Part shown: in pieces, positions 21,029-31,889 of the stretch
Layout of the letters: every line of letters starts with the position of its first letter
How positions within the stretch are numbered: the stretch's first letter is position 1
Assembly: GCA_037447655.1 (NCBI GenBank)
Contig: JBBHKE010001395.1
Span: 434,001-498,000, forward strand
Reading direction: 5' to 3'
DNA length: 64,000 nt
DNA from: Zygnema cylindricum
Lineage: Eukaryota; Streptophyta; Zygnematophyceae; Zygnematales; Zygnemataceae
Notes under the pieces: model-generated
What the model was told of the DNA's origin: nothing
Seen by the model: the letters and a program-made list of their open reading frames with translations, nothing else
Databases searched by the model: none
Made by a program: the position numbers and the translations under genes

Positions 21029-22623
21029 ATCCCCCTCTCAATGTTGAATCTACACAAAATCTTAACCAAACTCAAAATAATCCTAACTTGGGCCTTCCTC
21101 TCACAAAGACATCATACATAGCAGCTTTAGTTAACATGTCCGCTGCTTCTTCACCCGTTGGTACAAAAACAAACTCAATCTCACCAGCATTTACTAAATC
21201 TCTCACAAAATGCCACTGAATCCTAATGTGCTTAGTTCTCTTATGAAACACTGGATTCTTAGCCAATGCAATACTAGACATACTATCTGAAAACAACTTC
21301 ATACACTTGATAATAATTCCCAACTCACTTAACATTTCTCTTAACCAAATTGAAGCTTTGGCAGCATGGCAAGCCGCCATATATTCGGCCTCCGTCGAAC
21401 TCAATGCTACCGTAGGTTGAAGTCTCGAACTCCACGAAATCGCACCTCCACATAAAACAAAAGCGTAACCAGATGTTGACTTTCCCGTGCCGAAGTCTCC
21501 ACCCCAATCGGAATCGCAATATCCAAAACAATCTAACTCTGAATCTGCCTTATAAACTAAACCATAACTTAAAGTTCCAACCAAATATCTAAAAATCCTT
21601 TTAACACTCTCCCAATGACACTTCTTAGGTGCTTGGCAATACTTACTCACAATGCTAACAGCAGCTGAAATATCTGGTCTAGTTCCAACACTAAGATACA
21701 TCAAACAACCAACTGCTTCTCTATAAGGTACATCAATTGTTGGCTCACTTTCCGCTTTACTCAACTGAACTCTAGGATCCAAAGGTGTACTTAAAGGCTT
21801 AGCATTCAACATAGAGAACTTAGCTAAGACTTCCTTACAATATTGTTCCTGACTAAGTTTCAAGGAACCAAACTCATCTCTAATCACCTCAATACCAAGA
21901 ATGTACTTAGCTTCTCCTAAATCTGTAACTTTGAAGAATTTACTAAGAAAACATTTCAATTCCTGAATCCTTTCAAGACTATCTGAAATCATTATAAAAT
22001 CATCAACATACACACTAAAAATAATTTGATGAACTCCTTCTCCTTTCACATAAACACCTAAATCCGAAAATGTACGAACAAAACCAAAATCCAAAAGTAC
22101 CTTATGAAGACGAGTGTACCATGTCCTTGGAGCTTGCTTAAGTCCATAGAGCGACTTCTTCAACTTCCACACATGTCCAAGTTTGCCCGAAACTCCTTCT
22201 GGAATCTTCATATAACCTTCTTCTTCCAATTCTCCATTTAGAAAAGCAGTTTCCACATCCATTTGGTGGATATGCTTTCTTTTAGCAGCAGCAATCGCAA
22301 TAATCATCCTTAAACTATCAAACTTAACTACAGGTGCATATGTTTCTGTATAATCTATACCTTCTTTCTGCTGAAAACCTTTACCAACTAATCTTGCCTT
22401 ATATTTGATAATTTCACCTGATGCACCCGTCTTAGTCTTAAATACCCATTTACAATCAATAGCTTTCTTTCCCTCAGGTAAAACTACTTCTTCAAATGTT
22501 CCATTATCAATAATAGACTTAAGTTCTTTCTCAAAAGCTGGTTTCCACTTTTCATTCCAATCACTAGATGCAACAGCTTCTGAATAGGACTTAGGATCCC
22601 CATTCAGAGGCTCACTCAGTAAT
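21029..22623 (-). pseudogene. RT and RNase H, tandem copia copy 1
   Basis: The open frame with ATG spans 22307-21072 (411 residues), but sequence similarity extends upstream to 22623 with KARLVGKGFQQKEG and the CKWVFKTKTG start of RT. Motifs in order: MDVETAFLNG, LKKSLYGLKQAPRTWY, FSVYVDDFIMISDS (catalytic YVDD), GEAKYILGIEV, then RNase H with CDSDWGGD, SSTEAEYMAACHA and the DSMSSIALA segment. This copy's RT-RNase H frame is intact to the C terminus; it is cut off from gag by the stop at 22626, the A-run shift near 23220 and a one-base loss near 24007. A polypurine tract (gagaggggg) precedes LTR 1. Confidence 0.85.
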
Positions 22624-22625
22624 TG

Positions 22626-23087
22626 CTATAAAAGAAACTCATTTAATCTAGCATCTGAAATAAAATTGACCGACTTATCCTTAGCATTCATGTGAAGAGT
22701 TAATCTCTCAGGAGCCTTTCCTTTGTTCGCTCGATTACTTCTCCTAACAACAATATCTTCTTCAACATCATCATCTCTTTCACCCTTCTCACTAACAGAT
22801 GGCAAACTACATTCACTTCTTTGTCTGCTAAGGGATCTTTCACTAGACTTAGAACTTTGACTTCCATTCTCACTTATCAAGCTTTCAGAATCAAATTGGG
22901 AAGATTCAGATTTCTTACCAACTTTAATAGATTTCTTCTTTTTCAATGGAATTTCTTCATCCTCCTCTTCGTCACTTTCATCATCAATTTTGAACTCCTC
23001 CAAATTGCTCTCTTCCTCAAAATCCAAACTTTCTTCTTTATCTTTTGTAAACTCCATTGCTTTCGCCAAATCTTCGTGAAACTCCAC
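22626..23087 (-). pseudogene. Integrase C-terminal tail and linker, copy 1
   Basis: Acidic/serine-rich linker (NLEEFKIDDESDEEEDEEIP, SESSQFDSESLISENGSQSS) between integrase and RT, in the RT frame. It ends at an amber TAG at 22626. Upstream in the same frame, DIEPEKFSP and WTGIFVGYS complete the integrase, so a one-base shift lies near 23220. The same two lesions are in copy 2. Confidence 0.75.
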
Positions 23088-23151
23088 ATTCCTCGATTCG
23101 ACAATTGTTCGAGTAGCCGGATTAAAGATTCTGTATTGACTTGAATTTTGA

Positions 23152-24005
23152 CTATACCCAACAAAGATACCCGTCCATGATCTGGGACTGAATTTTTCCG
23201 GCTCGATATCTTTTCTCGATGTAGACAGTGGCTCGGCATCCCCAAATCCTCAAATGTCGAACAGATGGAATCCTGCCACTCCACAATTCTTCAGGCGTCT
23301 TATCTCCAGAAACTGAAGTTAGTCTTCTGTTACAAATGTAATTTGCTGTAAGAACAGCTTCTCCCCAAAACCTCACACTATGTTTAGTGCTATGCAACAT
23401 AGCTCTAACCATCTCTTGAAGTGTCCTATTCTTCCTCTCTGCAACTCCATTAGACTCAGGTGAATAGGCAGCCGTAAATTGCTGCTTTATCCCTCTTTTC
23501 TGACAAAAACTTTTAAAAGCAACAAATTCTCCTCCATTATCTGATCTTACTGCTTTTAACTTTCTATCCATTTCCCTCTCAGCCATTACAACAAATTCCC
23601 GAAACTTAAGTAACGCTTCTGACTTATGTTTCAACAAATATACCCAACTCTTTCGACTATAATCATCCACAATTACAAAGATATATTTATGTCCTCCTAG
23701 ACTTAATGGTTTGACGTCTCCACATAAGTCTACATGAACAAGCTCAAGAGGAGCACTAGCTCTATACTTCACATCTTTTACCGGATGAGGTTTTCTTATT
23801 TGTTTCCCTTTGCTACAACCATTACAACCTTGAACTTTTTCTCCGGAAACGCACTCTAATCCTCTTACTGCTCCACTTTTCATCATATTCTTTATATTAG
23901 ACTCTGAAGTATGACAAAGTCTATGATGCCATAAACTTAGATCTCCTCTTTCAGAACTTACAACATTAACTGAAATTACTGATTTCTGATTCTCCTGTGG
24001 TCTAA
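23152..24005 (-). pseudogene. Integrase, tandem copia copy 1
   Basis: Minus frame with HHRLCHTSESNIKNMMKSG and the C..C pair (VQGCNGCSKGKQIRKPH) of the HHCC domain, then the catalytic core: VHVDLCGD, FVIVDDYSRKSWVYLL, AVRSDNGGEF and SPESNGVAERKNR, carrying the D,D,E residues. The frame shifts near 23220, where AAAA stands for the AAA expected from the protein alignment. It inserts element cDNA into the host genome. Confidence 0.8.
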
Positions 24006-25748
24006 TCCATTTAACTTACTTTGCATACAATCAGTTACATAACCTTCTCCAAATTGATTCCCTTCTCTATATTGGAAAATTATTCTTCCATTTTCAAATG
24101 AGATTACTCTACCACCATTCCTTTGTATCTGTGGAACACTAACAAGGTTTACAACTCCATCAGGAAAATACAAAATATTGTTCAAATTCACTTTTCTTAC
24201 AACAACTTGACCATTCATATTCTTAACAGGTAAATCTAATCTGACAGTTCCCACCGTATCTATTGGAACAACATGTCCACTAGCAACCGTAATAGTCTTA
24301 GGAACTGTAAGCTTTCTCAAATCTGTAAACAAACTTAAATCACTGCAAACATGATGAGTTGCACCTGAATCAACTATCCAATCTTTATAACTTTGACTCC
24401 CACATACGGAATTCGCAGAATTGATAGCAACATTTCCATTTTCTTTCATTATCATAGAAAAGTTTAGAGACTTATCGCCTTGATCGTCATGAAAATCTGA
24501 ATAGTGGGTTTGATGTCCTCCTCCACGTGATTGTCCGAATCTTCCACGACCTCGTCCTCGATGTCCACCTCGATCTCTTCCTCTTTCCGAGTAGTAAGAT
24601 GATCCTCCTCCATTTCGTTGAAAACACTGAGCACTAACATGTCCCCATTTCCGACAAATATTGCATTGCTTTTCCCTATCCGGACAGTTAGTAGCCATAT
24701 GTCCTTCCTTATTACACTTATAACAAATAACATGATTTACATCACCTTGATCGCTATAACCTTTTCCAAATCCTGAATACTGAAAATTGTTTCTACCCCC
24801 TCTTAATCTAAACCTTCCTCTACCTCCACGACCACGTACAGAATATACCTCAGACGTGTCAGTGAGGTTTACATTACTATTTCCAAATCCTCTACTATCT
24901 TTCTCTTTACTCTTCTCTGCTCCTTTTAGAAGGTTAATAGCAAAATCAAAAGTGGGTTTCTCTGTAGATCTTATAACTTCTACTGTAACATCAAACTTAG
25001 ATGGTAATCCATTCAGAAACACAAATACTTTTTCATCTTCAGGGGGAAACTTTCCTGCGCTATTCAACTGCTCTATCAAAACATTAAATCTTTTTAGAGC
25101 ATCATCAATCGACTCATTACTTTTCATCCTAAACTGAATAAAGTCCTGAAATACATAATTAGACTTAGTTGCAAATCCCTTCTCATACAAATTTTGTAGA
25201 TGGGTCCAACAAGCATGAGCCGTATCATGAGTTAACATATGTTCATGAACTGAACTACTACTACTCTGAAGTAATGCAGTCATAGCTGCCATATCTTTAG
25301 TATCCCACTTTTTCCTTCCTTTTTCATCTAATGGTCTTTTCTCTTCTCCCGTAAGTATTTTCCACAATTTCTTTGGAGTAAAAGTTCCCTGAATATATCT
25401 CTTCCATACAGGATAATTATTTCCATTAAGCATGATAGTCTTAGACGACACCTTATAATCTGACTCTTCATCTGAACTCGACTCATCATCATCATCATAA
25501 AATGGTACTTTCATTTTACCCTTTTTACTCTTCTTAGAACTCTCATCATCTGAATTGCCCCCAAAGGTAGGAGTTTTACCGAAAGATTGTCCTTCTCTTT
25601 TTGCTTTTAGAAATTCGTAAAATTCCTCCATAGTCGTTGGATCAAACTGAATTGTGAGACTCTCCTTCGCCATTGATAACTTCTCCGATTCTCCAACTCC
25701 AAAAGTGACTTCAGTGTCTTCTCTCTTTGCGGAGTATTCCTCCACCAT
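23976..25748 (-). CDS. Gag and protease, tandem copia copy 1
   Basis: A 590-residue frame. Residues 105-260 carry the UBN2-type Gag (TIMLNGNNYPVWKRYIQGTF to LNGLPSKFD). Two zinc knuckles follow, CYKCNKEGHMATNC and CNICRKWGHVSAQC, then an RG-rich stretch (RGRDRGGHRGRGRGRFGQSR). The protease has WIVDSGATHHVCSDLSLF with the catalytic DSG. The frame ends early at 23976 because one T is missing near 24007 compared with copy 2, disconnecting it from integrase. The N terminus has an acidic, serine-rich insert (DDDDESSSDEESD). Tnt1-like elements make a single Gag-Pol polyprotein; this one can make only Gag-PR. Confidence 0.85.
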   Translation of the reverse strand: MVEEYSAKREDTEVTFGVGESEKLSMAKESLTIQFDPTTMEEFYEFLKAKREGQSFGKTPTFGGNSDDESSKKSKKGKMKVPFYDDDDESSSDEESDYKVSSKTIMLNGNNYPVWKRYIQGTFTPKKLWKILTGEEKRPLDEKGRKKWDTKDMAAMTALLQSSSSSVHEHMLTHDTAHACWTHLQNLYEKGFATKSNYVFQDFIQFRMKSNESIDDALKRFNVLIEQLNSAGKFPPEDEKVFVFLNGLPSKFDVTVEVIRSTEKPTFDFAINLLKGAEKSKEKDSRGFGNSNVNLTDTSEVYSVRGRGGRGRFRLRGGRNNFQYSGFGKGYSDQGDVNHVICYKCNKEGHMATNCPDREKQCNICRKWGHVSAQCFQRNGGGSSYYSERGRDRGGHRGRGRGRFGQSRGGGHQTHYSDFHDDQGDKSLNFSMIMKENGNVAINSANSVCGSQSYKDWIVDSGATHHVCSDLSLFTDLRKLTVPKTITVASGHVVPIDTVGTVRLDLPVKNMNGQVVVRKVNLNNILYFPDGVVNLVSVPQIQRNGGRVISFENGRIIFQYREGNQFGEGYVTDCMQSKLNGLDHRRIRNQ

Positions 25749-25794
25749 AACTTATAAATTCTTAATCAATTCTTTACGTCAATTTAAATAAACA

Positions 25795-25808
25795 CCGCTC
25801 CGATACCA
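25795..25808 (-). promoter_or_regulatory. Primer-binding site, tRNA 3'-end type, copy 1
   Basis: Minus-strand TGGTATCGGAGCGG lies two bases inside LTR 2. It resembles the usual plant copia site TGGTATCAGAGC complementary to the 3' end of initiator tRNA-Met, with an A-to-G change. This differs from the anticodon-arm sites elsewhere in the window. Confidence 0.75.
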
Positions 25809-25810
25809 AA

Positions 25811-26456
25811 TGATAGGAATAAGAGTCAATCGGAATGCGCTCACAAATACTTAAATGTCTCAATGCGGAAGCGATATTAAAATGAACTCAAACATTATAA
25901 CACATCAAAAGCGCATAATCCAAGATAGAGAGAAATTATATACTCAATAACATAAACTCATATTAACTCAATTCTTAAACATTACACTTCTCTTAATTCA
26001 TTCCTCCTTAATTGACTCTTGATTGATTCCTAATCGTTATACAATCTAACTCACACAATGGCTTTATAACTTAGCCGTAGAAACAATCTAGAACACTAAC
26101 TCTAGAAGTGTCTAAATGTACTTAGACGTAAATGTGGTACAAAACAAAATGAAACTACTAGAAACAAAACTGACAAAGTCCTGTACGAATAATTTAACTT
26201 ACGCGAAACGAAACTACTAGATGTACGTCGCGCGAAACGAAACTTCTCGACGTAAGGTACTAGAAATCAAACGAAACAAAATAAATCAAATCATATCTAA
26301 TCGTGTACACGTGAAAAGTACACGCACGAAATGTTACATCAAACTATACGAAACAAAACCCAAAGTACGCAAACCGACGCACGGTCAAATCTATATCCAC
26401 ACTAACTACAAACCAACGTAACTTAAACGTAGATTCAAAAATTGTACGTCCTAACA
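25811..26456 (-). repeat. LTR 2 of tandem copia array (shared middle LTR)
   Basis: 646 bp; serves as 5' LTR of copy 1 and 3' LTR of copy 2. At the sites where LTR 1 differs it agrees with LTR 3. Confidence 0.9.
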
Positions 26457-26558
26457 ATCCCCCTCTCAATGTTGAATCTACACAAAATCTTAACCAAACT
26501 CAAAATAATCCTAACTTAGGCCTTCCTCTCACAAAGACATCATACATAGCAGCTTTAG

Positions 26559-26840
26559 TTAACATGTCCGCTGCTTCTTCACCCGTTGGTACAAAACAAA
26601 CTCAATCTCACCAGCATTTACTAAATCTCTTACAAAATGCCACTGAATCCTAATGTGCTTAGTTCTCTTATGAAACACTGGATTGTTAGCCAATGCAATA
26701 CTAGACATACTGTCTGAAAACAACTTCATACACTTTATAATAATTCCCAACTCACTTAACATTTCTCTTAACCAAATTGAAGCTTTGGCAGCATGGCAAG
26801 CCGCCATATATTCGGCCTCCGTCGAACTCAATGCCACCGT
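26559..26840 (-). pseudogene. RNase H C-terminal part, tandem copia copy 2
   Basis: ALSSTEAEYMAACHAAKASI to the DSMSSIALANNPVFHKRTKH segment. It is separated from RT by a CAA-to-TAA stop near 26846 (a Q in copy 1) and frame-shifted near 26596 by loss of one A in an A-run, so the C terminus is lost. Confidence 0.75.
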
Positions 26841-26843
26841 AGG

Positions 26844-28050
26844 TTAAAGTCTCGAACTCCATGAAATCGCTCCTCCACATAATACGAAAGCGTAACCGGA
26901 TGTTGACTTTCCCGTGTCGAAGTCTCCACCCCAATCGAAATCGCAATATCCAAAACAATCTAACTCTGAATCTGCCTTATAAACTAAACCATAACTTAAA
27001 GTTCCAACCAAATATCTAAAAATCCTTTTAACACTCTCCCAATGACACTTCTTAGGTGCTTGGCAATACTTACTCACAATGCTAACAGCAGCTGAAATAT
27101 CTGGTCTAGTTCCAACACTAAGATACATCAAACAACCAACTGCTTCTCTATAAGGTACATCAATTGTTGGCTCACTTTCCGCTTTACTCAACTGAACTCT
27201 AGGATCCAAAGGTGTACTTAAAGGCTTAGCATTCAACATAGAGAACTTAGCTAAGACTTCCTTACAATATTGTTCCTGACTAAGTTTCAAGGAACCAAAC
27301 TCATCTCTAATCACCTCAATACCAAGAATGTACTTAGCTTCTCCTAAATCTGTAACTTTGAAGAATTTACTAAGAAAACATTTCAATTCCTGAATCCTTT
27401 CAAGACTATCTGAAATCATTATAAAATCATCAACATACACACTAAAAATAATTTGATGAACTCCTTCTCCTTTCACATAAACACCTAAATCCGAAAATGT
27501 ACGAACAAAACCAAAATCCAAAAGTACCTTATGAAGACGAGTGTACCATGTCCTTGGAGCTTGCTTAAGTCCATAGAGCGACTTCTTCAACTTCCACACA
27601 TGTCCAAGTTTGCCCGAAACTCCTTCTGGAATCTTCATATAACCTTCTTCTTCCAATTCTCCATTTAGAAAAGCAGTTTCCACATCCATTTGGTGGATAT
27701 GCTTTCTTTTAGCAGCAGCAATCGCAATAATCATCCTTAAACTATCAAACTTAACTACAGGTGCATATGTTTCTGTATAATCTATACCTTCTTTCTGCTG
27801 AAAACCTTTACCAACTAATCTTGCCTTATATTTGATAATTTCACCTGATGCACCCGTCTTAGTCTTAAATACCCATTTACAATCAATAGCTTTCTTTCCC
27901 TCAGGTAAAACTACTTCTTCAAATGTTCCATTATCAATAATAGACTTAAGTTCTTTCTCAAAAGCTGGTTTCCACTTTTCATTCCAATCACTAGATGCAA
28001 CAGCTTCTGAATAGGACTTAGGATCCCCATTCAGAGGCTCACTCAGTAAT
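26844..28050 (-). pseudogene. Reverse transcriptase, tandem copia copy 2
   Basis: The ATG-initiated frame is 27734-26844 (296 residues) with the same RT motifs as copy 1 including FSVYVDDFIMISDS; homology upstream continues to the TAG at 28053. It stops early inside RNase H. A large part (about 22.3-23.3 versus 27.7-28.7 kb) looks identical between copies, while gag and RNase H parts differ. Confidence 0.8.
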
Positions 28051-28052
28051 TG

Positions 28053-28514
28053 CTATAAAAGAAACTCATTTAATCTAGCATCTGAAATAAAATTGACCGA
28101 CTTATCCTTAGCATTCATGTGAAGAGTTAATCTCTCAGGAGCCTTTCCTTTGTTCGCTCGATTACTTCTCCTAACAACAATATCTTCTTCAACATCATCA
28201 TCTCTTTCACCCTTCTCACTAACAGATGGCAAACTACATTCACTTCTTTGTCTGCTAAGGGATCTTTCACTAGACTTAGAACTTTGACTTCCATTCTCAC
28301 TTATCAAGCTTTCAGAATCAAATTGGGAAGATTCAGATTTCTTACCAACTTTAATAGATTTCTTCTTTTTCAATGGAATTTCTTCATCCTCCTCTTCGTC
28401 ACTTTCATCATCAATTTTGAACTCCTCCAAATTGCTCTCTTCCTCAAAATCCAAACTTTCTTCTTTATCTTTTGTAAACTCCATTGCTTTCGCCAAATCT
28501 TCGTGAAACTCCAC
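28053..28514 (-). pseudogene. Integrase tail and linker, tandem copia copy 2
   Basis: Same acidic linker as 22626-23087, residue for residue, with the same terminal TAG and the same upstream one-base shift. Confidence 0.75.
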
Positions 28515-28578
28515 ATTCCTCGATTCGACAATTGTTCGAGTAGCCGGATTAAAGATTCTGTATTGACTTGAATTTTGA

Positions 28579-30069
28579 CTATACCCAACAAAGATACCCG
28601 TCCATGATCTGGGACTGAATTTTTCCGGCTCGATATCTTTTCTCGATGTAGACAGTGGCTCGGCATCCCCAAATCCTCAAATGTCGAACAGATGGAATCC
28701 TGCCACTCCACAATTCTTCAGGCGTCTTATCTCCAGAAACTGAAGTTAGTCTTCTGTTACAAATGTAATTTGCTGTAAGAACAGCTTCTCCCCAAAACCT
28801 CACACTATGTTTAGTGTTATGCAACATAGCTCTAACCATCTCTTGAAGTGTCCTATTCTTCCTCTCTGCAACTCCATTAGACTCAGGTGAATAGGCAGCC
28901 GTAAATTGTTGCTTTATCCCTCTTTTCTGACAAAAACTTTTAAAAGCAACAAATTCTCCTCCATTATCTGATCTTACTGCTTTTAACTTTCTATCCATTT
29001 CCCTCTCAGCCATTACAACAAATTCCCGAAACTTAAGTAACGCTTCTGACTTATGTTTCAACAAATATACCCAACTCTTTCGACTATAATCATCCACAAT
29101 TACAAAGATATATTTATGTCCTCCTAGACTTAATGGTTTGACGTCTCCACATAAGTCTACATGAACAAGCTCAAGAGGAGCACTAGCTCTATACTTCACA
29201 TCTTTTACCGGATGAGGTTTTCTTATTTGTTTCCCTTTGCTACAACCATTACAACCTTGAACTTTTTCTCCGGAAACGCACTCTAATCCTCTTACTGCTC
29301 CACTTTTCATCATATTCTTTATATTAGACTCTGAAGTATGACAAAGTCTATGATGCCATAAACTTAGATCTCCTCTTTCAGAACTTACAACATTAACTGA
29401 AATTACTGATTTCTGATTCTCCTGTGGTCTAATCCATTTTAACTTACTTTGCATACAATCGGTTACATAACCTTCTCCAAATTGATTTCTTTCTCTATCT
29501 TGGAAAACTATTCTTCCATTTTCAAACGAGATTACTCTACCACCATTCCTTTGTATCTGAGGAACACTAACAAGGTTTACAACTCCATCAGGAAAATACA
29601 AAGTATTGTTCAAATTCACTTTTCTTACAACAACTTGACCATTCATATTCTTAACGGGTAAATCTAATCTGACAGTTCCAACCGTATCTATTGGAACAAC
29701 ATGTCCACTAGCAACCGTAATAGTCTTAGGAACTGTGAGCTTTCTTAAATCTGTAAACAAACTTAAATCACTACAAACATGATGAGTTGCACCTGAATCA
29801 ACTATCCAATCTTTATAACTTTGACTCCCACATACGGAATTCGCAGAATTGATAGCAACATTTCCATTTTCTTTCATTATCATAGAAAAGTTTAGAGACT
29901 TATCGCCTTGATCGTCATGAAAATCTGAATAGTGGGTTTGATGTCCTCCTCCACGTGATTGTCCGAATCTTCCACGACCTCGTCCTCGATGTCCACCTCG
30001 ATCTCTTCCTCTTTTCGAGTAGTAGGATGATCCTCCTCCATTTCGTTGAAAACACTGAGCACTAACATA
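28579..30069 (-). pseudogene. Protease and integrase, tandem copia copy 2
   Basis: From the stop at about 30070, the Gag frame continues through the RG-rich region, DSGATHHVCSDLSLF protease, HHRLCHTSESN and the D,D,E integrase core to the shared A-run shift near 28650. In this copy gag, protease and integrase remain in one frame, unlike copy 1. Confidence 0.8.
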
Positions 30070-30072
30070 TCC

Positions 30073-31176
30073 CTATTTCCGACAAATATTGCATTGCTTT
30101 TCCCTATCCGGACAGTTAGTAGCCATATGTCCTTCCTTATTACACTTATAACAAATAACATGATTTACATCACCTTGATCGCTATAACCTTTTCCAAATC
30201 CTGAATACTGAAAATTGTTTCTACCCCCTCTTGATCTAAATCTTCCTCTACCTCCACGACCACGTAGAGAATATACCTCAGACGTGTCAGTGAGGTTTAC
30301 ATTACTATTTCCAAATCCTCTACCATCTTTCTCTTTACTTTTCTCTGCTCCTTTTAGAAGGTTAATAGCAAAATCAAAAGTGGGTTTCTCTGCAGATCTT
30401 ATAACTTCTACTGTAACATCAAACTTAGATGGCAATCCATTCAGAAACACAAATACTTTTTCATCTTCAGGGGGAAACTTTCCTGCGCTATTCAACTGCT
30501 CTATCAAAACATTAAATCTTTTTAGAGCATCATCAATCGACTCATTACTCTTCATCCTAAACTGAATAAAGTCCTGAAATACATAATTAGATTTAGTGGC
30601 GAATCCTTTCTCATACAAATGTTGAAGATGAGTCCAACAAGCATGAGCGGTATCATGAGTTAACATATGCTCATGAACCGAACTACTACTACTCTGAAGT
30701 AATGCAGTCATAGCTGCCATATCTTTAGTATCCCACTTTTTCCTTCCTTTTTCATCTAATGGTCTTTTCTCTTCTCCCGTAAGTATTTTCCACAATTTCT
30801 TTGGAGTAAAAGTTCCCTGAATATATCTCTTCCATACAGGATAATTATTTCCATTAAGCATGATAGTCTTAGACGACACCTTATAATCTGACTCTTCATC
30901 TGAACTCGACTCATCATCATCATCATAAAATGGTACTTTCATTTTACCCTTTTTACTCTTCTTAGAACTCTCATCATCTGAATTGCCCCCAAAGGTAGGA
31001 GTTTTACCGAAAGATTGTCCTTCTCTTTTTGCTTTTAGAAATTCGTAAAATTCCTCCATAGTCGTTGGATCAAACTGAATTGTGAGACTCTCCTTCGCCA
31101 TTGATAACTTCTCCGATTCTCCAACTCCAAAAGTGACTTCAGTGTCTTCTCTCTTTGCGGAGTATTCCTCCACCAT
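30073..31176 (-). pseudogene. Gag, tandem copia copy 2, ended by a nonsense codon
   Basis: 367 residues identical in layout to the copy 1 Gag up to the second zinc knuckle, where the TGG (W) codon of RKWGHVSAQC is TAG. Substitutions relative to copy 1 include N-to-H near the YEKGFATKSN segment and several in the RG region. Confidence 0.85.
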
Positions 31177-31222
31177 AACTTATAAATTCTTAATCAATTC
31201 TTTACGTCAATTTAAATAAACA

Positions 31223-31236
31223 CCGCTCCGATACCA
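31223..31236 (-). promoter_or_regulatory. Primer-binding site, tRNA 3'-end type, copy 2
   Basis: Minus-strand TGGTATCGGAGCGG, identical to copy 1, two bases from LTR 3. Confidence 0.75.
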
Positions 31237-31238
31237 AA

Positions 31239-31884
31239 TGATAGGAATAAGAGTCAATCGGAATGCGCTCACAAATACTTAAATGTCTCAATGCGGAAGC
31301 GATATTAAAATGAACTCAAACATTATAACACATCAAAAGCGCATAATCCAAGATAGAGAGAAATTATATACTCAATAACATAAACTCATATTAACTCAAT
31401 TCTTAAACATTACACTTCTCTTAATTCATTCCTCCTTAATTGACTCTTGATTGATTCCTAATCGTTATACAATCTAACTCACACAATGGCTTTATAACTT
31501 AGCCGTAGAAACAATCTAGAACACTAACTCTAGAAGTGTCTAAATGTACTTAGACGTAAATGTGGTACAAAACAAAATGAAACTACTAGAAACAAAACTG
31601 ACAAAGTCCTGTACGAATAATTTAACTTACGCGAAACGAAACTACTAGATGTACGTCGCGCGAAACGAAACTTCTCGACGTAAGGTACTAGAAATCAAAC
31701 GAAACAAAATAAATCAAATCATATCTAATCGTGTACACGTGAAAAGTACACGCACGAAATGTTACATCAAACTATACGAAACAAAACCCAAAGTACGCAA
31801 ACCGACGCACGGTCAAATCTATATCCACACTAACTACAAACCAACGTAACTTAAACGTAGATTCAAAAATTGTACGTCCTAACA
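31239..31884 (-). repeat. LTR 3 of tandem copia array (outer 5' LTR)
   Basis: 646 bp, followed by the target duplication gaggg at 31885-31889. Confidence 0.9.
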
Positions 31885-31889
31885 GAGGG

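Larger units (their letters stand above)
20383..31884 (-). mobile_element. Tandem array of two Tnt1-like Ty1/copia elements sharing the middle LTR
   Basis: Three 646-bp LTRs at 20383-21028, 25811-26456 and 31239-31884 enclose two 4782-bp interiors, both on the minus strand. The period is exactly 5428 bp. One perfect target duplication gaggg (20378-20382 and 31885-31889) flanks the whole array and none occurs at the middle LTR. So a single insertion was later duplicated by recombination rather than two elements inserting side by side. Confidence 0.9.

Noticed and set aside
22821-23144. A 107-residue plus-strand frame repeated at 28248
   Set aside because: Shadow of the acidic linker of the minus-strand polyprotein.
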